This document shows, in pieces, positions 32,287 to 42,599 of a stretch of DNA of 64,000 nucleotides. The position numbers and the translations under genes were made by a program. The notes beneath the pieces were generated by a model. It did no database searches and was not told the DNA's origin. It worked only from the letters and a program-made list of their open reading frames with translations. This DNA is from Paraspadella gotoi (Eukaryota > Chaetognatha): NCBI GenBank assembly GCA_051294375.1, contig CM119269.1, positions 23,293,497 through 23,357,496 on the forward strand, read 5' to 3'. Every line of letters starts with the position of its first letter. Position 1 is the first letter of the stretch.

Positions 32287-32677
32287 CAGGTTATTAATAT
32301 TTTATGAAAAGAGAGAGAGAGAGAAAGAGAAATATATTCATAACAGTTTAAGGTTTGATAGAAAAATCTTATTACTCAACCTAAATCCCAATTTTCTTTT
32401 TTCCTCTCTTTATCTCCCTCTCTCTCTCTCTCTCTTTCTCTCATTATTCGTCTCGCTCTCCCTTCAGTTCTCCTCTCCTCTTTTCCACCCACGACGCATC
32501 TTCGGTCTAAGACGATTCGAATAGTTATAGTTATAGTTAAATGTGAGAAAGTTTTCCTACCGCTGTTTGATTTAGTATTAAATAAAATTAATACAATTTA
32601 GTGGCTAAGTTTCAACGTTTTAATTTAAAGAATGAAAAATTAAAATGATTCAAAACTTATTACAAGTTTAAATTCTC

Positions 32678-32683
32678 TTTTAT
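32678..32683 (-). promoter_or_regulatory. Poly(A) signal of the discoidin-domain gene
   Basis: AATAAA on the minus strand, about 82 bases after the stop codon at 32765-32767. Confidence 0.55.
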
Positions 32684-32764
32684 TTTCTAAGCGTCGACAG
32701 AAATGTTCTCTGCAACAATTCCATGGGTCTTTTCCGCCTACAGATCACAGTGGAACATATCTTC

Positions 32765-35700
32765 TTAGTCACATGTCCACATTTTGAATCGGTCCAGCAT
32801 AACACGAAAATATTTTCCAATTGATGGGTAACTCTTAATTTTGGTAAAAAAAAACAAAAAAAAAAAAAACAATTCACAAAAATTACGTTCCTGTATCGTG
32901 ACAAAGATTGAGGCTCTATTTTCCGAAAGCGCCCCATTTTTGTTCCTAATCTTTGAACTTTATTTTAACCTTAAAATCTAACCCTAATCTCTTTCCTATT
33001 TAATCCAATCCCTAACGCTAATCCCTTTAACCTAATCCCTTTTATCCCTTAATCCCTAATCATTAACCTTATCTCTTAACCCTGAACCCTAAACCCTAAT
33101 CCCTAACCAAATCCCAAACCCTAACTCCCTAACCCTGATCTTTATCCCTAACACTGCACTAAATCTTTTTCCTTAGGAGTAGCTCCTTTGGGTTGCTCCT
33201 AGGCAAGTTTCCTCACTGAGGAATCCTCAGGGATACTCTAAATATTTTTAAAAATCATTCCCCCATGGGTAAACTGCCCCAGTGGGCGGCCCATTTTATC
33301 CCTCAGGGGAAGCCTTTTTGAGCGACGTTATATCTTACCTTCATAAACAGTTTGTAATATTTATAATATCCTTGACGATTTTGGGGCACGTCCAAAATCA
33401 ACTCCTGACCATAGGATGTAAATTTTCGTTTTCCATTTTCTAAGAGGAAATTTCCCCGAGGGTTAGCCTCGTTTGTTCCATAAAATTGAACCCAGTAAGG
33501 GGCGCTCCGGAAGTAATACGGATTCGTTGAGGCCTTGAGAGCTATCTTCGTAATCTTCATTTTCTTTTGTAATTTTATCCAAATTAACTGAATAGCGAGA
33601 AAAAGAAAAAAAAGATTAATTTAAAGTGAGTAATTAAGTGGTTAACAAAGAATGAAGCTTTGGATTGTAAACAGTCGGGTTTAACTAAGTTCAAAAATAT
33701 AAGTCGTAAGGATTCGAAATGGCATTTTTCCTCGTTGTAGAGTCAAGCGGGCTTTTGCAACCTCAACATTAAAAATTATAAGCGAAATTTAAGAATTTAA
33801 ACTTAAACTTTTAGTTTGTTTTTTTTAATGGAGAATCATCCGAAAACTTCGCTCATTAATGTGAAAAAATAATGGATACTTCAATTTTTGAATAATAATT
33901 TCAGATTTTATTAAGTGAATGAAACTTTTATAGCATTTAGAAAACTATTTATTTGTGAGCGTACTCTCTTGACACACTATTACTTATTGCTATTAATTAA
34001 TTAAAAATTGATATTATAAAGTATATAAATGAAAAATCTTTTAATTTTGTTTAAGTGGTTGAATATCAGAGTGGTTAGCATTCCGACGTATGAATTTAAA
34101 TGTTAATATCCTAATGTCCCAAAATTGTTCATCGCGCCCTTGCTAACAGAGGCAGCCACACACATCCTTACTTTTCGTTAAACAGATTTTCTGTTAATCT
34201 TAAATGTAGTTATAAACTTGCCATCTCAGAAATTTTACTGTATAAAATTAGTTTTGCTACAAGCCTTATTGTGAAATTGGTATAACCAATAAAAGAATTT
34301 AGCAAATAAATTATAAAGCTATCCTGCCCCTTGGACATAATATCTCTCTAATAAGATAACGACATAGCAGGTCCCTGCAAACTTTTAATCAAGACTCTCT
34401 CAGTCTCATTTATTCACTCTCAGAGTACCTGGCTTCCCTATCAATGAAGAAAGTGGTAAAATGTTTCAAAGAATGTTTCAATTTTATAAAAGGACCACTC
34501 CCGTAAGTATTAAATGTTTCAAAGAATGTTTCAATTGTATAAAAGGACAACTCCCGTAAGTAATAAATCGGGGAAAACTATAACGCACTCAGCAGTCAGC
34601 ACAAGCATCTATGATCAATTACCTGTTCTTTATCAGTACGAGGGCTCTCCCAAGGGAGACCACGGTCCTTATTGAGGTTCTGAACAGCGTAACTGCTGTA
34701 TTCGTGACTGCCGACAAGCCAGTATTCTTTAGTGTCAACTAGACGGCATTCTGATAAAATAAAATTGATATTTTAGCCGGATCTGCTACCAGCAATTCAC
34801 TTTGTCGGTCCGTAGGTCCGCCCCCCCCCAATCTTGTCGGGCATTCACTTATATCATGTCAGAACATCGAATTATGATAAATTATGCAAAAAAATGATGT
34901 CCGTCCGTCAGTCTGTCCGTCCGTCCTACCTTTGCAAAAAATACCAATTACTCGTGATTTGATGAATGGATTGGAATGAAATTTTGTATGTGGGTAGGAA
35001 AGTATGTGATTGAGCTGGAAATCGAGTTTCGCTGGAATCGTCCGAGGAGAAATGAGTTAAAATGGAAACCCCCCCCCCGTGGGTAGTAAGGCGTAGTGAA
35101 AGTTACGTATGGAAATTCTAAAGGTCAATTATGAACAACATACCATCAGTGAACATTAATTTGTAAAAAAAATTAATTTTATGTTTTTTAATTTTCGCAG
35201 TAGGCTATATTTATATATAGTACTATCCTTATAAAATCGAAAAATTTAAAAATAGGCTTTTCTTAATTTTGATTGCAGATTTGAATTCCTCGTCAAAAGT
35301 TGATAGAAGAAAATATAAATTATTTTTAAAAATTCTTTCATTAAGTTGGTTAAAAATTAAAAAAACTATAATTAATATATAAAAAGTTCATTTACGGCTT
35401 AAAATATAGTTTTTTTTAATTTTTGACCCACTTAATGAAAGAATTTTTTAAAAAGAGTTATATTTCTTTTTATCAACTTTTTATGACGAATCCAAATCTG
35501 CAAAAAAATCTTAGAAAAAACTGTTTTGAAATTTTAACATTTATTGGATTAGTACTAGTATAAATATGGCCTACTGCGTAAATTGTAAAATTTATTATAA
35601 ATTTTTTTTATACATAAATGTTCATTAGTATAATGTTGTTCGTTCCTCACTTTTAGAATTTTAATTAAAGTTAAATTTAGAAATTTTACTACGCCTTAGT

Positions 35701-36226
35701 GGGTAGGAAAGTGTGTGATTGATGGAATCGTCCAAGTGGAAATGAGTTAAAATGGAAAAAACAAACAATCTATTTCACTATTTGATTATGATTTTTAAAA
35801 TTTTTATATTAAATGTAAATTCAAGCTGTACTAATTAATTATTAATAAATAAGTAATTAATTAATTATTAATTATTTGTAATTAATTAATTAACTAATTT
35901 TGTGATCGAGATTATTGTTTTGTGATTGAAAGAGACAAAGTGGAAAACAATTTTGACACGAATTAAAAAATTTAATTAATTAATTAATTAATTAAGTAAT
36001 GATTGTTGGCAGATCCGGCATTGATGCTCAAACTTATTAATAAAAGAAAGTGTGAGAACAGCGATATAAAAGATTAAAAGACAAGAATTAAGAATTTATT
36101 AACAATTAACGATTATTAACAATCTTAACTCTTTGCAAAACCTTTAGCTTCGGCGGCGAGAAAGTAGCAGGCGACGAAAGCTAATATAGCCAGGCGAGTC
36201 AGGCGGGCTTGGTCAGGCATTCCCAT
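32765..36226 (-). CDS. Secreted single F5/8-type C (discoidin) domain protein, 176 residues
   Basis: Exons (minus): 36142-36226, 34623-34750, 33339-33587 and 32765-32833; lengths 85, 128, 249 and 69 sum to 531 with matching phases (1,0,0). Exon 1 encodes a signal peptide (MGMPDQARLTR, then a hydrophobic stretch LAILAFVACYFLAAEA; cleavage likely after Ala27). The rest fits one F5/8 C domain: it opens at Cys30 (ECRLVDTKEYW), has GSHEYSSYAVQN and LPWESPRTDKE (like the ASSEY and AWSP positions), ITKIALKAS (like the VTGIATQ strand), APYWVQFYG, and closes with FRVMLDRFKMWTCD, Cys175 pairing with Cys30 by family rule. Such domains bind sugars, phospholipids or collagen; the ligand is unknown. The exon 1 donor (gttttg) is weak, and skipping it leaves a 33-codon frame. 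Exon 3 has a strong pyrimidine tract before its acceptor. Confidence 0.7.
32911..33165. mobile_element. Family T element fragment with telomere-like core
   Basis: Left end ggctctattttccgaaagcg, then aaccctaatccctaa-type repeats to about 33160. The right end was not recognised. Lies in intron 3 of the discoidin gene. Confidence 0.5.
34250..34470. repeat. Dispersed repeat, family F
   Basis: Contains attggtataaccaat, then taataagataacgacatagc, tcaagactctctcagtctca and agagtacctggcttccctat. Related copies, whole or partial and in both orientations: 23350-23420, 29800-29905, 37800-37950, 48140-48262, 54810-55015, 60340-60595 and 61545-61840. Next to this copy, 34455-34560 is a two-fold tandem repeat of about 56 bp. 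Confidence 0.55.
34770..36045. mobile_element. Repeat element family G with short inverted ends, interrupted by a MITE
   Basis: Starts ttagccggatctgctacc and ends ggcagatccggcattg, so CGGATCTGC forms short inverted ends. The inside has gtcggtccgt/gtccgtccgt repeats, a segment with caattactcgtgatt and gtgggtaggaaagt, and a (TTAA)-rich tail. A second, longer copy lies at 38452-39925. The hAT-like MITE at 35087-35698 has inserted into this copy. Confidence 0.55.
35087..35698. mobile_element. hAT-like MITE, 612 bp, with perfect 8-bp target-site duplication
   Basis: Ends taaggcgtagtgaaagt and actacgcctta are inverted copies. It is flanked on both sides by gtgggtag (35079-35086 and 35699-35706). 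The related element at 38452-39925 reads gtgggtaggaaagtgtg without interruption, confirming the insertion point. An 8-bp duplication is typical of hAT transposons. No transposase. Confidence 0.8.
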
Positions 36227-36584
36227 TTTGTCTGGTCTTTAATTTTTAAAGAAAACAACTTTAAAAATTTTAAAAAATAGTAGAGAAAACAATCGAAGTT
36301 AAAGGTGAGATTTAAAAAGTCAGCAAAAAGGAAATAGGAATTTGAAAAGGGACTCAATTTTTTATAGGGGCACTAAAGTTTTATTGTTTAATTTTTTGAA
36401 GAAAATTGTTTTAACGACATACATATATACTATTATTATTATTATTATATTAAGTTTAAGAAAATGTCGCGAAATCTCAACCATAATAAAATTTGAACTT
36501 TTAAATTAATAATAATTAATTAAGTAATTCGGAAATTTGACATTATGTAATATTAAAGAAGCAGAGATAGTAATGATTGTTATG

Positions 36585-36783
36585 AGTTAGTGACAGAACT
36601 GTTCAATATAAGCAGTCCCCGAGCTTTGAATCAGGTTGTAACACCGTGTTACAACCCCGCCATCCCGCTTTACCGCTAGGCGACCACCGGGCTAGAACCG
36701 CGGACCTTTGGGTTGGGAGGCGAATGACATGCCTCCGGCAGCAATGGCCGCTGATGAACGGTTGGAAGATTTTATTCCACCAT
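36585..36783 (-). repeat. tRNA-derived SINE-like element, family A
   Basis: Full-length copy: gacagaactgttcaatataa at one end, hairpin near ttccaccata at the other, and a B-box-like motif on the minus strand (GGTTCTAGCCC). Confidence 0.65.
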
Positions 36784-37189
36784 AGAGTATTTATAATTAT
36801 TAATGCAATTCTGAATTTTAAAATGATACAAGAACAGAATAAGATTGTTGGAAACAAATAAACAAATATACAGTATATAGAGTATATACAATATTTATTT
36901 AAAATAATTATTTTTTAAAATTTAAAAAAGAGTTGATACTGTTACTACTTTCCAAACAAAAAAAATGAATTTTATAAAACTACGCATATTTATAGGTACT
37001 AAAAAATTCCAAAATAGTTAAGTTGATTAAAATCGTGCTTTTCGAAGATAGAATACTTCATATGATTCGCGGTAGCCAACCAAATTTAAATTTTATTGGG
37101 AACAGCATTAAACGAATCCATTATTAGTATTAGTTATTGTGTTAAAATATTTTTTTGAAAAAATGTTCCGAACCATGAGTAATTCGTTA

Positions 37190-37690
37190 ATTAAAATTAT
37201 TATATTGCTATAAAATGTCAAAATTTTTTTTTATATTTTAAGTTTTTTTAATTGATTCTGATAGAGCTCAAAAAGTTAAACAAAAAATATAATTACAACT
37301 TTTTAAGATTTTGATGTTTTATTACTAAAAATTAGCAAAAACTATTAAAATTATCGGATGATGATGATGAAGATAATTTTTTAAAGTTTTTTCTAATTTT
37401 GACCCACTTATCATCAAATTATTGAAAAAAGAATTATACTTTGTGCAGACAATTTTTTATAAGCTATCTGAATCTGCTTTTAAGAATAAAAAATTTTAAA
37501 AAAATTTTTTGACATTTCTTATCTATAAATAAATATTAAAAAATTAATTACTAGTGCTTCTAGCCATTTTAGAAAATTTTGGTCCATTGAAAGCTTTCTC
37601 AGAAATGTATGAAGTTTCATTTGGGAAGGTTCCCAAATCAAACTTCTGACCCACCCCATTGACAAAGTTTGGCCCTAATATGATATTACA
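37190..37690. repeat. Dispersed AT-rich repeat, family E
   Basis: Second copy of the sequence at 7195-7680 (gattctgatagagctc, aaaaagttaaac, atgatgatgatgaa, tataaataaatattaaaa). Nothing coding seen. Confidence 0.5.
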
Positions 37691-37949
37691 GAATAAACGC
37701 TCATATTTTCTAAAAGCATCTCATTTTAACTTAAATTTACAATTATATGAGTTTTTTAGTTTAAAATTGAGGTTAAGGGTAAGCTTTATATAAGTCTTTT
37801 CATACAATTAAAACATTCTTTGAAATATTATACCACTTCATTAATAGGGAAGCCAGGTACTCTGGGAGTGAATAAACAAGACTGAGAGAGAAGCTTAATT
37901 TAAAGCTTACAGGAACCTGCTATGTAATTATCTTTTAAGAGTGATGTAG

Positions 37950-38130
37950 GCCTTATGGTGGACTAAAATCCACCAACCGTTCATCAGCGGCCATTGGTCC
38001 GGGTCCGGGGTTCTCGCCCGGTGGCCGCCTAGCAGTTTAGAGGAACAGGTCGCTTAACCCGCCTGTAACACGGTGTTACAGCCTGATCCCAAAGCTCAGG
38101 ACTGCTTATATTGAACGGTTCTGTTATTAA
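37950..38130 (+). repeat. tRNA-derived SINE-like element, family A
   Basis: Plus-oriented copy (ttatggtggactaaaatcc at the start, ctgcttatattgaacggttc at the end). It lacks about 38 bases found in the other copies, covering the anticodon-arm-like hairpin. A family F repeat fragment abuts it at 37800-37950. Confidence 0.65.
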
Positions 38131-38366
38131 TACATAATAATAATTACTGTCTCTTCTCAAAAAAAAGTTTAATAGTTATGGATAAAAGCATTTTACTTTG
38201 TTATTTAAAAAGAAAATAGTATAGAAAAACATCGATTTGGGATACAGTGCTAATTTATTTTAGACCATGCATTCAAACCATTTAGCTGGTTCATTATTCA
38301 AGCCAGAGAAATTGTGGTGAGGTAAAAAATTATTTACAAATAAAGAAGGTGAGAGGAAGAGACTCT

Positions 38367-38397
<31 letters not shown>

Positions 38398-38451
38398 TAG
38401 AGAGAGAGAGAGAAACTTTCAACCAAAAAGGGATTAATCCTCATTTAGCAC

Positions 38452-39925
38452 TGATATCCAAATCGATGTTTTAGTCGGATCTGCTTATCAGCAGATCCCG
38501 ACTCTATAATTCACTTTGTCGGTCCGTCGGTCCGCCCCCTCAATATTGTCGGGCACAACTTATATCATGTCAGAACATCGAATATGATAAATTAAGCAAA
38601 AAAATGATGTCCGTCCGTCCGTCCCGTCCGTCCATCCTCCGTCCGTCCTCCGTCCGTCCGTCCGTCCGTCGTCCGTCCGTCCGTCCGTCCGTCCCACCTT
38701 AGCAAAAAACACCAATTACTCGTGATTGGATGGATGGATTTGAATAAAATTTTGTGTGTGGATAGTAAGTGTGTGATTGAGCTGGATATGAAGTTTCGAT
38801 AGAACGTCCAAGTGGAAAGTGAGTTTAAATGAAAAAAAAAAAAAATATATTCACTATTTGAACACCAATTGCTCATGAGTGGATGGGCTGATTGACCTGG
38901 AATTTTTGTATGTGGGTAGGAAAGTGTGTGATTGAACAGGAATTAAGTTTCGATGGAATAGTTTGAGTGGAAATGAGTTTAAATGGAAAAAAACAAAAAA
39001 ATTGTTTTACTAATTGATTATGCTTCTTTTTCCTTTTATATTAAATGTATATGCAGGATGTATTAATAAATCAAATAATTAATCAGTTAATTAATCAATT
39101 AGTAAATAAATTAATCAATAATTAATTAATTAGTCAATCAATTCGTCCATCTGTCCCACCTTAGCAAAAAGCTCCAATAACTCGTGATTGGAATTAAATT
39201 TTTGTGTGTGGGTAGGAAAGTGTGTGATAAAGCTGGATATAATGTTTCGATGGAATCGTGTGAGTGGAATAGTTTAAATGGAAAAAACATAAGTCGCATT
39301 TACTAAAATCTTTTTACTTATTTTAACCAATAAAAACTCTATTAATCATAATTGGATGGATAGACTGAGTTGAAATTTTGTGTGTGGTAGGATAATGTGT
39401 GACGAAGCTTGATATAAAGTTCGTGGAAACGTACCAGTGGAAATGAGTTTAATCAAAAAAATATGAGTTACATTACTTGAATCTTTTTATTTATTTTAAC
39501 CCATGATAGATTGAGATGAAATTTTGTGAGCCGGTAGGAAAGTGAGTGAAGAAGCTAGATATAAAGTTTTGACGGAATGCAAGTTGAAAAATGATACAAG
39601 TTAAAAAAATCTTAAAAGCATAAGGATCGTCGTAATTGCATAAAAGAGAGAGAGAGAGGAGAGAGACAAAGAGAGAGTGAGAGAGAGAGAGAGAGTGAGA
39701 GAGAGAGAGAGAGAGAAGAGAAGGAGACATAAATAAAATAAAGGATATTTGTTTGTTTTGATAAAATGTAAACAAAACATTTAATAACTCTCCTGACTCA
39801 ATGACATCGATGATGACAAGCGATATAAATTATAATTAAATATTAAAATTAATATTAATTAATCTAAATTAATTAATTAATTAATTAATTAATTATCGTA
39901 GGCAGATCCGACATTGTTTGCTCAA
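38452..39925. mobile_element. Repeat element family G, longer copy with internal tandem units
   Basis: Same ends as 34770-36045 (tagtcggatctgctt and ggcagatccgacatt). Inside, a unit containing actcgtgattgg(a)tggatgg, gtgtgtgggtaggaaagtg and tggaatcgt...gtggaaatgagttt recurs about five times between 38700 and 39580. A (GTCC)n run at 38610-38695 and an (AATT)n tail are also present. The open frames are repeat translations. Confidence 0.55.
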
Positions 39926-40362
39926 ACTTGTTTTTTTTTCTCTCTCTTTCTCTCGCATTGTCTCATTGAAGAAGGCTAACTTTCGCATAAAAAAGTAAAG
40001 AAATTTCCCTCTTTAAAATAACGGAACAGAAAATTTAATTATAAAAAGTTAATTAAATATTTTTTGTTACTTAGTTTTATCATTATAATGATAGTTGGGA
40101 AATAACCGATTTTAACGGTTAACCGGTCAAATTTTAGCTTTTAACCATTAATTATTTTTTTTAAATTAACCGTTTTTTGACGCCTAGTTAGTACAACGTT
40201 GTTCATTCCGCACTTTTAGAATTTTGATTTAAGTTAAATTTAATGTTTTTACTGTTAAGGTTCCAGTACCTGTCCTCTCCATGTTAGTGGGACTTGTCGT
40301 CGCTTTAATAGAAAGTTATGTAGTATTAAACTCAAACACTAATTAAACAAATGAGAGAAAGA

Positions 40363-40399
<37 letters not shown>

Positions 40400-40439
40400 G
40401 GGCCACTCCCCTTTACTTCCGCCAGAATTTGCATTGCGA

Positions 40440-40680
40440 ATTTGGAGTCAACGATTTTCTGTTTCTAAGTTAAGAAGTGGGAGGAACAGATGGGCGGTCT
40501 CTTTGTGGGAAGGGGGGAACAGATGGGCGGGTCTTTTGGGGTGATGGAGGGGGGGAAGCGGTTGAAAGGTCAGGTCAATGGGGGGTTGGGAGTTAGGGGG
40601 AAGACTTAAAGGGAAAAGGGGTAAAAAGTAAAAAGGTTAAAACGTGGAAAACTGGGCAGCAAAGACGGGCAGGTTAAAAA
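40440..40680 (+). repeat. G-rich tract with two copies of ggggaacagatgggcgg(g)tctttt
   Basis: Contains runs such as aaggggggaacagatgggcg and ggagggggggaagcgg with several spaced groups of three or more Gs on the plus strand. Strikingly GC-rich in an AT-rich region. No gene was recognised. Confidence 0.6.
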
Positions 40681-41127
40681 CTAGAAGATGTCCGATATCA
40701 TATGTCTTATTAGACATCATAATGATAATAAATGTTATAATATCTATTGCAGGAGGCTAATTTTTATTATTTATTTACTGTAAAATGTAAGTTTAAATTT
40801 AAGTTGTTACTACTAGGAAAAACGTACATCACATTTTTAATAAACGATATCTACTCGAAAACATATTTGATTTAAAAAAATAAGAATGTTTCTAAATCTA
40901 TATGAAATTTTTTTTAGTCGCTTCCTTGCATTTTTTTGTAGGTCAAATCTTCTAGAAGTTAGAAGCAAAAATGTCGAAAAAAATCATTTTTAGTTTTCGA
41001 TCCATTTTTAGTATTTAGATATTTGTTTTATTTCAAATAGAGTTAGTTAATTTTCAATTTTTTTATATTTGGTAATGCTAAAGGCCTTGCACCTTGTTGA
41101 CGCGATCCGGAAAGCGTAAGCGAACAC

Positions 41128-41678
41128 TAAGGCGTAGTGAAAGTTACATACGAAAATTCTAAAAGTCAATTTTAATTTTTTTAATTTTCGCAGATGGCTA
41201 TATTTATATATAGTACTATCCTTATAAATCAAAAAATTTCAAAATAAGCTTTTCTTAATTTTGATTGCAGAATTGAATTCCTCGTCAAAAGTTGATAAAA
41301 GAAAATATAAATCATTTTTAAAAATTCTTTCATTAAGTGGGTTCAAAATTAAAAAAACTATATTTAATATATAAAAAGTTAATTTCAGCTTAAAATATAG
41401 CTTTTTCTAATTTTTGACCCACTTAATAAAGGAATTTTTCAAAAAGAGTTATATTCTTTTTACCAACTTTTACTACAACACACAAAAACTTAGAAAAAAC
41501 GGTTTTGAAATTTTAACATATTAGGTTTAGTACTAGTAAAAATATAGCCTACTGCATAAATTGTAAAATTTATTATAAATTTTTTGATTACATAAATGTT
41601 CATTAATATAATGTGTGTTCGTTCCTCACTTTTAGAATTTTTATTAAAGTTAAATTTAGAAATTTTTACTACGCCTTA
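41128..41678. mobile_element. hAT-like MITE, about 551 bp
   Basis: Ends taaggcgtagtgaaagtta and ttactacgcctta; the interior is co-linear with 35087-35698. The flanking repeat is imperfect (gcgaacac and gaaacact), so the insertion looks older. It splits a small GC-rich segment (41085-41127 and 41679-41780) that shows no convincing gene. Confidence 0.7.
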
Positions 41679-42461
41679 GAAACACTGGAAGCGGCCGATT
41701 TTTGAAGAACCGAAACCGTGAGCGATAGAAAAATTGAGAAATAAAGGATTGAACCCGGAAGCTATAATAACCATGCGTGTTCGCTTCCTGGTCATTTGTT
41801 TTTATTGGTTAGAAATGAAAGGTTATTTAATGTATTAAAATCTTTGCAACCCGCTGCTCTTTCTTGATTTTTCTTTTTTAAATTTTTTTTAAAATTTATT
41901 TTCAACATTTAAATTTGTTTGCTCTTAATTTTTTTATTCACTTTTTCTCATTCTTTTATTTTTTGGTTTTCTTTCGTTCTCTCTTCCTCTTTGGTTGAGA
42001 ATCTATGAATAAAATTACATATTTTTTTAAAATTTATTCTTTTTAATATATTAAAATAAAATCAAAGCTGAACAAAAAAATTTGATGTCTGAAAAAAACT
42101 GTAATTATAAATTAAATTAAAATATAAATTAAACTTTTTTTGTTCTATAAAACTAAAAATTTTATTTCTTATATTTATGTTGTTTTTCTTTAAATTTAAA
42201 AGTCTACTTTTTTTAAAATCCATAAGGTTTTTCAAGTTAAAAACAAGTTTGAACAAAAATGATTGATCTGTTTTATTGGCAATATTGCATAATATTATTC
42301 TTATACATACTTATTAAAGCGTAGCAAAAATATAAAAATCAAGCGGAATCAAAATTCGAATAGTTGATCACGAACAGGCTTGTACCTGTGAACATTTTTA
42401 AATAAAAAAAAATATTTTTCAATTTTTGCATACGCCCATATTTATACATAGAAAAAGTCTA

Positions 42462-42580
42462 AATTATGGTGGACTAAAATCCATCAACCGTTCATCAGCG
42501 GCCATTGGTGCCGGAGGCAAGTCATTCGCCTCCCAACCCAAAGGTCCGGGGTTCTAGCCCGGTGGTCGCCTGGCAGTTAA
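42462..42580 (+). repeat. tRNA-derived SINE-like element, family A, truncated
   Basis: Keeps the tRNA-like half in sense: an anticodon-arm-like hairpin ggaggc...gcctcc (42513-42533) and B-box ggttctagccc (42550-42560). It stops at a GA run. Confidence 0.65.
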
Positions 42581-42599
42581 GAGAGAGAGAGCGAGAGAG

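Noticed and set aside
36125-36226. Free-standing 33-residue membrane micropeptide with a nearby AATAAA
   Set aside because: Its first 28 codons fit as the signal-peptide exon of the discoidin gene, with matching phase. It could still be made if the weak donor is skipped.
41085-41790. Coding exon split by a MITE (frame LTRSGKRKRTLEAADF across the insertion)
   Set aside because: The frame needs an extra base to continue, has no splice sites I can defend, and the flanking segment is short.
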